A stretch of 64,000 bases of DNA from Leucobacter sp. CX169 (GTDB lineage Bacteria > Actinomycetota > Actinomycetes > Actinomycetales > Microbacteriaceae), in NCBI RefSeq assembly GCF_017161405.1, contig NZ_CP071051.1, forward strand, positions 1 through 64,000, written 5' to 3'. Made by a program: the position numbers and the translations under genes. The notes beneath the pieces were generated by a model that saw only the letters and a program-made list of their open reading frames with translations, did no database searches and was not told where the DNA came from. Shown here one piece after another: positions 36,125-44,347 of the stretch. Position 1 is the stretch's first letter. Every line of letters begins with the position of its first letter.

Positions 36125-37390
36125 GTGACTAGTCGGTACTTGTTTCGCGAGTACGAGGGACAGCAATTTGATCCGGAACTGCGCGGAAAGCTCGCGGCGG
36201 GGGCGCAGCAAGTTGCCGCGACGCTTCGGCCGCGTCTCGCGCAGTTCTCTGAAGCGGGCGACAGCGTCTCTTTCCAGAATCTCATTGGTTCATTCGCTTT
36301 GCCAGGAGGAGGCGTTGTTGAAGTGGCGCCGAAGATTGCGGCTTCGGATTGGACCACTGCGGTAGTGCATCTGCTGTCCGCAGAGACGCGACTTACGGTT
36401 TCTGGTTCGCAGCGATCACAGTCCACTGCACGGAAAGATGATCTCACTGCAGCCATTGCGATTGAGTACGCCAGGCGCCTGGAGCGAGCACTTCGGGCCG
36501 ATGGCCCGATTCAGGTGTATGAAAGACGAACTCAGCGAACGCGACGCCTGAATGGGCGCCTCAACGTGACCCAATGGATGCGAAATGTAGCCTCAGACCC
36601 AGCACTTTTCCCGGTCACGCGGGACGAGTTGAGTCCTGACAATGATTTCACACGGGGGTTGTCAATCGTTGCCGGAGTGCTGGGCAGGTCGGCGGCAGGG
36701 GGTGAAGCCTCGTCCAGGCTTCGGCGCCTGCAGTCGGCGATTATTCCCGGACATCCTCTGCCTGCATTTGTAAATCCTTCAGTAGGTGGCCGGCTCCTGC
36801 CGACGCAGTGGGGGAGCTATCGTTCGACCTGGGACATCGCGGCACCGATCTTGCGCAATCGATCGGTAGTAGGAGACCCCGGTCACTCCAACGGCCTCGA
36901 AGTTGCTGTTGAACCCTGGCCACTTCTCGAGACGCTACTTGAGCGGACGCTACAAAAGCTCACCATGCAACGCAGCGACCTGACGTTTGAACCGAAGCGA
37001 TCCCATGCACTCCTGAAGCTGGGCACTGGAAGGGTCGCGCAAAGTGTCGAACCGGACGGAGCACTTTCATGGAGTCATGGAGGAATCGCCGCGACATTCG
37101 AAGCTAAGTACGCAGCGATGTCGGGAGCCCCGCAGAGGGAGCATGTATTCCAAGCGCTTGCGACTGCGGCCGCCCTGAATTCCCCACTTTCGGTACTGGT
37201 CTATCCGACAGACGACGCTCCGAAGTGGTACGAACTACAAGGTTTCCGCGGCAGGCCCACCCATCTTGTGACCGTTGGGTTGTCCCTGTTCAAGTACAGG
37301 CGCGGAGAAGGTGACGCCTCCCGTGCGGACCTGATTCGCGCGCTAATTGAGGAAGCGCAGACCCGAAGTCAACCTTCCTTGGCGGCGTAG
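36125..37390 (+). CDS. McrC-like nuclease subunit
   Basis: 421 residues of the McrC/LlaJI R2 type. The N-terminal half is a beta-rich domain that contacts McrB. The C-terminal half has a PD-(D/E)xK pattern: Asp in VEPDGALSW (about 310) and E-A-K in ATFEAKY (about 327), then VFQALATAAAL. It forms the cleavage subunit, activated by nucleotide hydrolysis of the McrB-like ring. GTG start just after the McrB stop. Confidence 0.85.
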   Translation: MTSRYLFREYEGQQFDPELRGKLAAGAQQVAATLRPRLAQFSEAGDSVSFQNLIGSFALPGGGVVEVAPKIAASDWTTAVVHLLSAETRLTVSGSQRSQSTARKDDLTAAIAIEYARRLERALRADGPIQVYERRTQRTRRLNGRLNVTQWMRNVASDPALFPVTRDELSPDNDFTRGLSIVAGVLGRSAAGGEASSRLRRLQSAIIPGHPLPAFVNPSVGGRLLPTQWGSYRSTWDIAAPILRNRSVVGDPGHSNGLEVAVEPWPLLETLLERTLQKLTMQRSDLTFEPKRSHALLKLGTGRVAQSVEPDGALSWSHGGIAATFEAKYAAMSGAPQREHVFQALATAAALNSPLSVLVYPTDDAPKWYELQGFRGRPTHLVTVGLSLFKYRRGEGDASRADLIRALIEEAQTRSQPSLAA

Positions 37391-37536
37391 CATTCCCTAG
37401 ACCGTCACGAGCGTGTGGCTGGGCCTAGCATCGACGAGAAAGTTCACTTGCAACTCAATGCTCGCTAATGGCTTTCGTCTGCTTAGCGTCAGTGAGCTGC
37501 TGCGGTGATTTCGGACAGCGGAATTAGTGGATTCTT

Positions 37537-38424
37537 CTACGCTGCCAAGGCTGGCTGCTGATAACCATAGTGGACTTCGTTGGGTCGACGATAGCCGAGC
37601 GCGGAGTGCCGGCGTCGACTGTTGTAGAACCCCTCGATGTAGCGGATGACGTCGCTGCGCGCTTGTGCCTTGGTCGCGTACACGGTGCGGTAGACGCGCT
37701 CGTTCTTGAGCATCGAGAAGAATGATTCCGCCATGCTGTTGTCCCAGCACACGCCCGTCTTGCCCATCGATGAGCGCATCCCCAGACTCGCCACCAAAGC
37801 CCTGAAGTCGGCCGAGGTATAGACGGAGCCGCGGTCTGAATGCCAGATCGCGTCTGGCTCGATCAGGGTCGTCGCGGCGGCATTCTTGAGCGCGTCAGCG
37901 ACCAACTCGGTGCGCATGTGATCAGCGATGGACCAGCCGACCACTCTCTTTGAGTAGCAGTCGATGACCGTGGCGAGGTAGATGAACCCCTGCCACGTGT
38001 GGATATAGGTGATGTCGCCGACGAATTTCACTCCGGGCCGATCTGCGGTGAAGTCCCGCTTGAGCAGGTCCGGCAGGTTCGCCGCATCATCACCGTCGGT
38101 CGTGACCCGGAACGGGCGCGGCTGACAAGCGACCAGGGCCTCACTGCGCATGATCTGCCGCACCAGCTCCGCCGAGCACTCGGTGCCCTCGCCCCAAAGA
38201 TCGGCGTGGATGCGTCGGTACCCGTAAGTACCGTCGGACTCTTCGAAGAAGTGCTGAACCCGGGCTGTCAACGCCACCCTGCGGGCCGCGGTGGCCGACT
38301 GCGGGCGCTTCAACCAGTCGTAGAAGCCCGAGGCCGACACGGTCAACCACAGGCACATCTTCCAGACCGGGTTCGTCTCGGCCGGGTCGTTCTTCTGGGA
38401 ATCGATGTACTCGTACCGGCTCAC
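37537..38424 (-). CDS. IS3 transposase OrfB
   Basis: 295 residues. HTH_21-type region (FYDWLKRP, GTYGYRRIHADLW), then integrase core with Asp in KFVGDITYIHT, Asp in WHSDRGSVYTS and Glu in SMAESFFSMLKNE. The GTG start overlaps the TAG that closes orfA in its alternative frame. Confidence 0.92.
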   Translation of the reverse strand: MSRYEYIDSQKNDPAETNPVWKMCLWLTVSASGFYDWLKRPQSATAARRVALTARVQHFFEESDGTYGYRRIHADLWGEGTECSAELVRQIMRSEALVACQPRPFRVTTDGDDAANLPDLLKRDFTADRPGVKFVGDITYIHTWQGFIYLATVIDCYSKRVVGWSIADHMRTELVADALKNAAATTLIEPDAIWHSDRGSVYTSADFRALVASLGMRSSMGKTGVCWDNSMAESFFSMLKNERVYRTVYATKAQARSDVIRYIEGFYNSRRRHSALGYRRPNEVHYGYQQPALAA

Positions 38425-38713
38425 TACCGCTGCTCCCTCGCAAAGTAAGCCGTTGCTTTTTTAGGAACGCAGTCTCTGCCCGTAGTTCCTGATTCTCCCG
38501 CTCGAGCTCTTTCAGTCGGGCCCGTTCAGTGAGCGTCAGCTCGGTCTCAGTGCCGCCATTCTTCTCGCGGTACTTGATCAACCAGTTCCGCAGCGTCTCC
38601 GGTCCGACGCCATACGCGACGGCGACGTCCTTGATGGGCTTCGATGTGGAGATCACCTCCAGACACAGCTCGTCCTTGAACTCCTGGGTGAAGCGTCGTC
38701 GTGATGCGGTCAT
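38424..38713 (-). CDS. IS3 transposase OrfA with A6G slippery run
   Basis: HTH part (RRRFTQEFKDELCLEV, YGVGPETLRNWLIKY) and coiled coil (ERARLKELERENQELRAETAFLKK). After FLKK the gene contains A-AAA-AAG (38456-38462 on the minus strand). Staying in frame gives a long unrelated tail to 38141. A -1 shift gives the family-like ending KATAYFAREQR and a stop exactly at the orfB start. I therefore give the shifted extent; programmed slippage and a plain indel are both possible. Confidence 0.75.
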
Positions 38714-38831
38714 GCTGCAGATCTCTCTTTCAGTAGCGCCCTCAGCTTAAGAGGGCCCACTGTCCGAGATCACCGCAGCAGGTCACAGCCATATTGTCAG
38801 CGTTTCGATGGCTGTGGACTCCAGAAAGGCG

Positions 38832-39616
38832 TCAGTCTTCTGGGCCAAGTTTGACAGTCTTGCTCGGCGACAAGCACCTGCGGCAGCTTCGGTACTCACC
38901 CAACCTCTCCAGCTTCCCTGGAGCCACCATTCTTGGCATCCGGGCAGGCGCCGCATCGACTGCCTGCGCCCTCCATCGCGCGCTTCTCAGTGCACTGGCT
39001 AGCTCCGCCCGCACCTCACCCCACGCCAGCTCCCGGTTCGCTTGATACTCGATGGCGTTGCATGTCGCTTCGTGAACGACTGTCTCCGCCCCGGCGATCG
39101 CGTTGACGACGAGGCGCTTTCCTTCAGCGAGTTGTTGGCGGACCGTTTCCTGCTCGACGGCGATCTGCGCAGGGATCGCGGCCAGTGCGGCTGCAGCCTC
39201 AGCAGGGGTGCGGGGTAGGGCGTAGGGCGAAAGGCACCACGGGGAAGGCTGGGAGTCTTCGCGCGCGACTTTCACTAGATCATCGAGCGCAAGCTTCAGA
39301 GTTTTGCCGTCTCCGAACTCGAGCAGGACTTTGACTCCCGAGAGGACGCCGAGCTGCGCGCCGTCCGGCGTCTCGAACGACTTTCCGACATGCGCCTCGT
39401 GGATCGAGGCTGCGAGAACGGAAGGTATTCCCGGATTGCTTTCGGCGAAGATGGTTTCAAGTCTCCAATCTGCACAAAGCGACCTGGGTCCGCGATTGCG
39501 TACCTACGAGAGTGAGCGCTCTCCGCTGGCATACGTAGAGGCGGAAACTGCGACTTGATCACCGCGCGGCCATGCCGCAAGTACATCCCGTAGGCGTCTG
39601 TCAGCGGTTCTTCCAC
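38832..39616 (-). pseudogene. Frameshifted hypothetical gene downstream of the PIN-like gene
   Basis: Two open frames join. The first from GTG 39616 reads MEEPLTDAYGMYLRHG... to about 39450. The second reads ..RLETIFAESNPGIPSVLAAS, HEAHVGKSFETPDGAQLGVL, GVKVLLEFGDGKTLKLALDD and on to 38832 with helical, Ala-rich sequence. The frames overlap at 39505-39430, where an indel must lie. A shorter relative of the middle domain is encoded at 41600-41743. Function not recognised. The right IS3 copy lies 50 bp from its end. Confidence 0.55.
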
Positions 39617-39622
39617 CCTGAA

Positions 39623-40216
39623 TCATTGACGAGGCCACTGAAGCTTCGGTGGCGGATCGATGAGTGGGCGCTCTGCATCCCGTAACTGTGCGTAGTAGGC
39701 GTTCTTTGCGTCTGATGTGATGGTGCCTTCAGATGCCGCGGCCTCGAGGAAGGTTCTTGTTACCATTCCTTGCCAAACTTGTGGTGTGACTAAGCGCAAA
39801 TGGCGTGAATCAGGAGTTTGCGTTGCCGTGCAAAAATCTCGAACGCGTCGGTCTTCCGTCAACATGAAGACAATCTCCGCCTCAAACCTCTGCGAGCAAA
39901 TGGCGATGGACTGCGACTCACCAAGATGCTGAGCTCGACTATCTTCGCTACTCATGAAGAAGTTGGTCTGGACGTCAAACACCAGGGCTTCCTCCTCACC
40001 CTCTGGCACCAATGCATCTCCAAAAATCTCTTCGCAGCGATTGAGATGGTCAGGGATGTTGAATTCAATTTCTGAACGGACTTTTTCTGCCCACACTGGA
40101 GGACGTCCGGTTCGAGTAACAAATGACTCGAGAAGATCCAGGCGATCTATGACTGCAAAATTCCAGAGTAGCCCTGTGTCTGCAACAAAGAATCGTCGCG
40201 GAGGGGTGGCGCTCAC
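39623..40216 (-). CDS. PIN-like domain protein (putative toxin nuclease)
   Basis: 197 residues beginning MSATPPRRFFVADTGLLWNFAVI. The early Asp in VADTG, the acidic residue in HLGESQSIAI and Asp in MLTEDRRVRDF are spaced as in PIN-fold ribonucleases. Start overlaps the stop of the XRE/ImmA gene by 4 bp, the arrangement of COG2856 antitoxin-type genes with a PIN-like partner. Activity as an RNase toxin is inferred. Confidence 0.7.
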   Translation of the reverse strand: MSATPPRRFFVADTGLLWNFAVIDRLDLLESFVTRTGRPPVWAEKVRSEIEFNIPDHLNRCEEIFGDALVPEGEEEALVFDVQTNFFMSSEDSRAQHLGESQSIAICSQRFEAEIVFMLTEDRRVRDFCTATQTPDSRHLRLVTPQVWQGMVTRTFLEAAASEGTITSDAKNAYYAQLRDAERPLIDPPPKLQWPRQ

Positions 40217-41370
40217 AGAAGCGCAAGGAAGTCGGCAGCAGCTTCCTCATCAGAGACGGTCATTGCAGGCTGCAGCTCTTCCACAGGCACTCCCAGCATC
40301 CATGCGAGACAGTCCGGTGCTAGTCGGCGGGATTCCACTCCCTCTGTATGCGCCGAGACAAGGCGATCAGGGAATCGTGGGGTCCGCCAGAAACCCCTTC
40401 GGTTCTCTACCGCATGTTGCCCGTACATCTCAGTGAATAATCCATTCAATTCAACCTGTGAGAGGTGGACTTGGAGAGAATTCTTTGTTGAGTTTGCTCG
40501 CCGGGCCACAGCGTCGGCACCAACACCGTGTTCCCATGCAGCTCGTGCAAAAGTTCTCGGATCGCTTGTTGTGAAGTCGATCATCGAAGCCTTTGGCATC
40601 AGGAAGTCGGCAGCAAATCCATTCGCGAAGGTTTCTGAATCGCGTGTGTCCAGGTCATGATCGGGATCGTGTTGGAAAAGGTCATCGAAAAGCAAATGCC
40701 CGACTTCGTGCATGACTGCGTATACCGCGGAGTACCAACTACCCGTTTGCACGGTTACAATCACAGAATTCCCGAGCACCTCAAATGCCTGTGCCTGAGC
40801 TCGATTGGTCTCGATACCGTCGACAATTGCTACGTCAATGCCAAGTTCGCCCTCAAGAAATGCGGGCAAATCCAGCACAATGTCTCTGTACTCAGAGTTG
40901 CACCAAAGCTTGCGAAGTTCTGCGGCCAGCACGCGTCCCGGCGCATAATCTTGCGGTGTGCCCGTTGGTGCCCCCAGCGCGATGCGTGCCCGTTCGAGTC
41001 GGCCATTGCCCACGAGTTCTGCCTGAGTGTAGGCAGAAGAAACTGCCCTCACTCGCCGTAAGCAATCCTCCCAATCGGCAACATGCTCACCATCTACAAA
41101 CTCGTGGCGAGCTGCCACCCGGGGCTCATATGCGGGATGTGACCCTGTAATGATGAAGTACGCCTCAAGAGCGAGTGCGTCTGCGATCAGCGCGATTTCC
41201 TCAGAAGTAAATTGGCGATCGCCACTCAGGGATTTACTCAGCTTCGACTTATCAAATGCCGAGGCCCCTGCAGCCTGGAGTGACCGCACAAGATCTTCTT
41301 GTGTTAGCTGTAACTGCTCGAGACGTCGCTTGATGCGCGCGCCAACAGGCACCTCTTTCGACGTGGACAT
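40213..41370 (-). CDS. XRE-family regulator with ImmA/IrrE metallopeptidase domain
   Basis: 385 residues. The N-terminal helix-turn-helix (about 8-65: IKRRLEQLQLTQEDLVRSL, DKSKLSKSLSGDR) is followed by an ImmA/IrrE zinc-peptidase domain with HEVGHLLF (about 218) and a downstream acidic segment ETFANGFAADFLMP that supplies the third ligand. Such proteins are antitoxins or repressor-cleaving regulators. ATG 41370 is chosen because the family HTH begins there; no strong ribosome site. Coupled to the PIN-like gene. Confidence 0.82.
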   Translation of the reverse strand: MSTSKEVPVGARIKRRLEQLQLTQEDLVRSLQAAGASAFDKSKLSKSLSGDRQFTSEEIALIADALALEAYFIITGSHPAYEPRVAARHEFVDGEHVADWEDCLRRVRAVSSAYTQAELVGNGRLERARIALGAPTGTPQDYAPGRVLAAELRKLWCNSEYRDIVLDLPAFLEGELGIDVAIVDGIETNRAQAQAFEVLGNSVIVTVQTGSWYSAVYAVMHEVGHLLFDDLFQHDPDHDLDTRDSETFANGFAADFLMPKASMIDFTTSDPRTFARAAWEHGVGADAVARRANSTKNSLQVHLSQVELNGLFTEMYGQHAVENRRGFWRTPRFPDRLVSAHTEGVESRRLAPDCLAWMLGVPVEELQPAMTVSDEEAAADFLALL

Positions 41371-41599
41371 ACCCAATTGTCTCAGTAAGTTGCGAAATCC
41401 GCAACATCTTGATCGTGCTGGTGTGACTCTCTGGCCAATTGACGTTTTGATCTGACGTATACGGAGACCTATGTCATTGTCGCGGGACTTCGAGCTAGCC
41501 ATGGGTCACCGTATGCGGAGGCTGAGTCATTGACTCTGCCAGCTTGGGCGTAGAGTCAAGGGCTCCATCGGGTGGGCTGCGCATTGTTGGTTGCAACCA

Positions 41600-41743
41600 T
41601 TACCCAAGTCTCACGGTCTCGCCGCCTTCGAACTCGAGCAGGACTCTTACCCCGGTGAGGGCGCCAAGCTGCGCGCCGGCGAGCGTCTCGAACGACTTGC
41701 CAAGGTGTGTTTCGGTGATCGAGGTGGCGAGAACGGACCGCAC
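41600..41743 (-). CDS. 47-residue protein, short paralogue of the domain at 39300-39430
   Basis: The GTG at 41743 lies 3 bp after the stop of the HEPN/CBS-like gene, so it could be translated by coupling. The product reads MRSVLATSITETHLGKSFET and then LAGAQLGALTGVRVLLEFEGG, ending VRLG. It is clearly related to the middle of the frameshifted gene at 38832-39616 (SVLAASIHEAHVGKSFE, GAQLGVLSGVKVLLEF). Either a genuine small domain protein or a decayed copy. The 229 bp between it and the XRE gene show nothing. Confidence 0.5.
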   Translation of the reverse strand: MRSVLATSITETHLGKSFETLAGAQLGALTGVRVLLEFEGGETVRLG

Positions 41744-41746
41744 AGG

Positions 41747-42475
41747 TCAGGCCTGCATTTGCGCGTAAAGCACGGCCAGGTCGGCGCGGGAGCATATCCG
41801 TTGCGGGGATTGGCCCACCTTTCCAAGCAGGAGCAGGGCTGCCGGTGGCTCGAGGCCTGCCTCCGCCTGGCCAGAAAGAAGATTGATCGCCTGAACTGTC
41901 GTCGTCGTCGGGATGACGCCCAGTACCCGATCACCGGTCTCGGCAAAAGCGAGCACTTTCTCGATAGGCGTGCTCTCGACGACCCCGCCGTGCTCAATAA
42001 GGTTCGAGGCGAACCAGCGGGCTACCGCGTTCGTGGTTATCAGCCTGTGACCGCTATCTGCCCGCACGGGAGCTTGTGAGAAATCCATGATGGTGACCAG
42101 CTCGAGAAATTCTCCGATGTCGTCGTCCGGCAGGAAAATTCGGGGTTGCCCGTAATCCCTCAGCGCATCGATGAGGAGCGGCGGTCTCTCCAGGTGCCTG
42201 TGGAGCTTGGTGATGGCGTCAACTGTGTCTTCGCGAGGATCAGCGATAGGCGCCCCATTGAGGTAGCCCTTGTGGCTGATCGCGTTTCGAAGCTTCGCGA
42301 AGGCCCTCAATTGATCCTTCTGGCTGAGAAGTAGAGTGTCCGAATTTGAAACCAAGTCGCTGAACGGGGCCCAGTCATTTCGGTCATCCCGCCTACCCTG
42401 CTGGCGGGCAAGTATCTCTTCGATGTCTGCAAAGGCGGTAAGAAACCTTTGGGCATTTGTTTCGTTCTCGACCAC
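41747..42475 (-). CDS. Protein with HEPN-like motif and CBS-like pair
   Basis: 242 residues from GTG 42475, which has GGAGGA five bases upstream (a longer TTG start at 42502 lacks one). The N-terminal helical part (1-80) contains RNAISH (about 63-68), fitting the HEPN ribonuclease motif R-x4-6-H. The C-terminal part (about 105-235) has two repeats resembling CBS units (DIGEFLELVTIMDFSQAPVR, TTNAVARWFASNL; TPIEKVLAFAETGDRVLGVI, SRADLAVLYAQM) that would bind an adenine nucleotide. Function inferred only. Confidence 0.62.
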   Translation of the reverse strand: MVENETNAQRFLTAFADIEEILARQQGRRDDRNDWAPFSDLVSNSDTLLLSQKDQLRAFAKLRNAISHKGYLNGAPIADPREDTVDAITKLHRHLERPPLLIDALRDYGQPRIFLPDDDIGEFLELVTIMDFSQAPVRADSGHRLITTNAVARWFASNLIEHGGVVESTPIEKVLAFAETGDRVLGVIPTTTTVQAINLLSGQAEAGLEPPAALLLLGKVGQSPQRICSRADLAVLYAQMQA

Positions 42476-42540
42476 GTTGTCCTCCTGGAATGCTCTGGCC
42501 AAGACTATCCGGGACAGGAAAGGGGGTGTGTGCTATCGTC

Positions 42541-42711
42541 ATGTTCACGTTCAAGAGTCGTGACCGTAGGTACCTGGCCGGTCACGCGACAACCCGAATC
42601 CATCGATTCCCGGGTGTCCCAGGGGAAGAACGGGCCCGCGAAGTCTCGCGGCGCAAGTATCGATGGGGCAGAGCCCCGGAGAGGGGCTTGTCCCTATGTC
42701 TGTATTCATGA
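42541..42711 (+). CDS. Possible small basic protein
   Basis: 56 residues from ATG 42541 (MFTFKSRDRRYLAGH...), Arg-rich, with AAAGGGGG about 14 bp upstream. It ends just inside the start of the next gene. Not recognised; could be chance, since its right half runs in a GC-rich stretch. Confidence 0.3.
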   Translation: MFTFKSRDRRYLAGHATTRIHRFPGVPGEERAREVSRRKYRWGRAPERGLSLCLYS

Positions 42712-43055
42712 ATTCTGATCCAGTTGCGCGTGAGCAGAGTGGTCGAGACAAGATCGAGGCCGCGTACGCGGCCGCAGGAGGCGCGGAACTCATCACCGAG
42801 GGTGAGTGGGCCGGATTCGCCAAGGCCGATGCGATCGCCTGGTGCTGGAACCTGTACCAGTACGAGCCGCACGGCTTCGTGCACCCGGCAAACGAGATTC
42901 GTTACCGTCGAGAACAGGAGCTCGAGTCGGGAGGCATTCCCGAAGGTGGCGGCTACCCGGCGAAAGCCCGGCAATACATCAGTCGCGGCGTTACGCCGCA
43001 GCAGTATCGCGAGGCACGGGAGGTGCTTGGATCGCGGACGATTAGCTGGAGGTGA
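42696..43055 (+). CDS. Hypothetical protein
   Basis: 119 residues from ATG 42696 (MSVFMNSDPVARE); ATG 42708 is an alternative. GGAGAGG lies about 12 bp upstream. Soluble, acidic and Ala/Glu/Tyr-rich (EGEWAGFAKADAIAWCWNLYQYEPHGFVH) with no recognised domain. Its end overlaps the convergent gene at 43042 by 14 bp. Confidence 0.5.
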   Translation: MSVFMNSDPVAREQSGRDKIEAAYAAAGGAELITEGEWAGFAKADAIAWCWNLYQYEPHGFVHPANEIRYRREQELESGGIPEGGGYPAKARQYISRGVTPQQYREAREVLGSRTISWR

Positions 43056-43461
43056 TGCTCATAGCGGAGTGAGATGACCAGCGTAGGTCGTGCCGCTGAG
43101 CACGGGAAACATGCTCCAACCCCTTGTGCGTATTCGATGCTTTGACAGTGAATGGCTGTTGTCCAGTACGGGTCAGCGTCAGCGCTCGATACCGGGTGAA
43201 ATGCTGCTCTTCATCGAGCTCAACGATGAAACTGTCGAGCGGGTGATCCCATCTGCTCAGAGCGAGCCGCCGCTCGCTCTGGACGCCGCCGAGCTGCGCA
43301 TATAGGTTCAGCACCCAGCGCTCGGACGTCTGTGGAAGGCCTGGCATCCGAGGAATCCGCGGTATGGTCGCTAGGGGCTCAGTGCGCGATTCTAATGACC
43401 GGGAGTAACCCAGTTCGATGGGCTTCGTACCCCGTGCCGCGTCTTGCTCTCCTCGAGCCAT
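43042..43461 (-). CDS. Hypothetical protein, possibly truncated nuclease-like
   Basis: 139 residues. The segment SERWVLNLYAQLGGVQSERR and FIVELDEEQHFTRYRALTL looks conserved and resembles a PD-(D/E)xK-like core (E-L-D-E-E-Q-H). The last 35 residues are Ser/Arg/His-rich and not protein-like, suggesting an indel after ALTL. I cannot name a family. Convergent with the preceding gene. Confidence 0.45.
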   Translation of the reverse strand: MARGEQDAARGTKPIELGYSRSLESRTEPLATIPRIPRMPGLPQTSERWVLNLYAQLGGVQSERRLALSRWDHPLDSFIVELDEEQHFTRYRALTLTRTGQQPFTVKASNTHKGLEHVSRAQRHDLRWSSHSAMSITSS

Positions 43462-43565
43462 GCCCGCATCTTGAGGTGAGAAACCGCTCCGGCCGCGTGC
43501 GACTATAGGAGCATGATTGTCGGAGTAGATACATCACCACGCGAGGCGCGAGGCTGGGTACAGCA

Positions 43566-44086
43566 GTGACGGTGACGATGCTCTACGCAAATACTCCAGA
43601 CGACTCCGCGCGGTTCCTGCTGGGCACCGTTGGAACGAATCCTCTGGTGTGCATGGGAGTGAACCCGAGCACCGCTACACCGGAAAAGCTAGACCGCACG
43701 GTTACCCGGGTCGCCCGATACGCGGAGCTCAACGACCACGACAGTTTGGGGGATGCTAAACCTCTACCCGCAGCGGTCAACCGACCCCACAGGGATGGAC
43801 GTCGTGCACGTTCCGGAGCTGAAAGCAGCGAATGAACAATTCATCGCCGAGTTCATCGGCGGTCGTAAGCTCACGCTGCTGGCAGCCTGGGGCGGGCTGA
43901 TCACGATCAGACCGTATCTGCAGCATCGTGGAGATCACGGATGCGTCGTCGTGTGACTGGCAGTCGATCGGAGGGCTCCTGGCAGGCCGTCATCCGAGGC
44001 ATCCGTCACGCGGCGCATACCTGGATCTGCAACCGTTCAACATCGACGCGTATCTGCGCAGGCTGCAGCAGACGGCTGTCATCTGA
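43566..44086 (+). pseudogene. DUF1643 protein gene with two frameshifts
   Basis: Three consecutive frames give one protein. From GTG 43566: ..TNPLVCMGVNPSTATPEKLDRTV..RYAELNDHD. From about 43750 in a second frame: LMLNLYPQRSTDPTGMD..ANEQFI..LLAAWGGLI. From about 43930 in a third: EITDASSCDWQSIGGLLAGRHPRHP..YLDLQPFNIDAYLRRLQ to stop 44086. NPSTA-D-TV and LNLYPQRSTDP are DUF1643 hallmarks. Broken here. The following 261 bp to 44347 contain nothing I can support. Confidence 0.75.
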
Positions 44087-44347
44087 CAGCAGCTTTCTCT
44101 GCCCCAGCAGGGCTTTCCTCTCCCTCGCTGGACAAGATTGAGACTTGCGGTACTCTTTTCTCGGGCGGTCTGGACTGCCCGTCTCCAAGTCGTGATTCCC
44201 ACGTGATTCCGACGCCGAGGACAACGGTGGCCGATCCAGAATCAGCAGTACCTGTTCCGTACTCTCCTTTTCAGGGCGTTCGCGAGGCAGGCGTGGGGTG
44301 CCGAGCAAGGGAGTCGGTCAGTAGACGGACTTCGCGCCTGGAAAGAG

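Larger units (their letters stand above)
37497..38781 (-). mobile_element. IS3-family insertion sequence (copy b, different from copy a)
   Basis: About 1285 bp. Terminal inverted repeats: TGCTGCGGTGATTTCGGACA at 37498-37517 against the complement of 38761-38780, one mismatch, extended by a C/G pair. It carries orfA and orfB on the minus strand. No target duplication is evident. It borders the restriction locus on its right, 106 bp after the McrC-like gene. Confidence 0.87.

Noticed and set aside
29852-38781. Composite transposon made of the two IS3 elements around the restriction locus
   Set aside because: The two IS have different terminal repeats and different transposases, so they cannot mobilise the segment as a classical composite.
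44087-44347. Several short frames between the DUF1643 remnant and the 415-residue gene
   Set aside because: No ribosome sites, no conserved-looking motifs, all under 110 codons on both strands.
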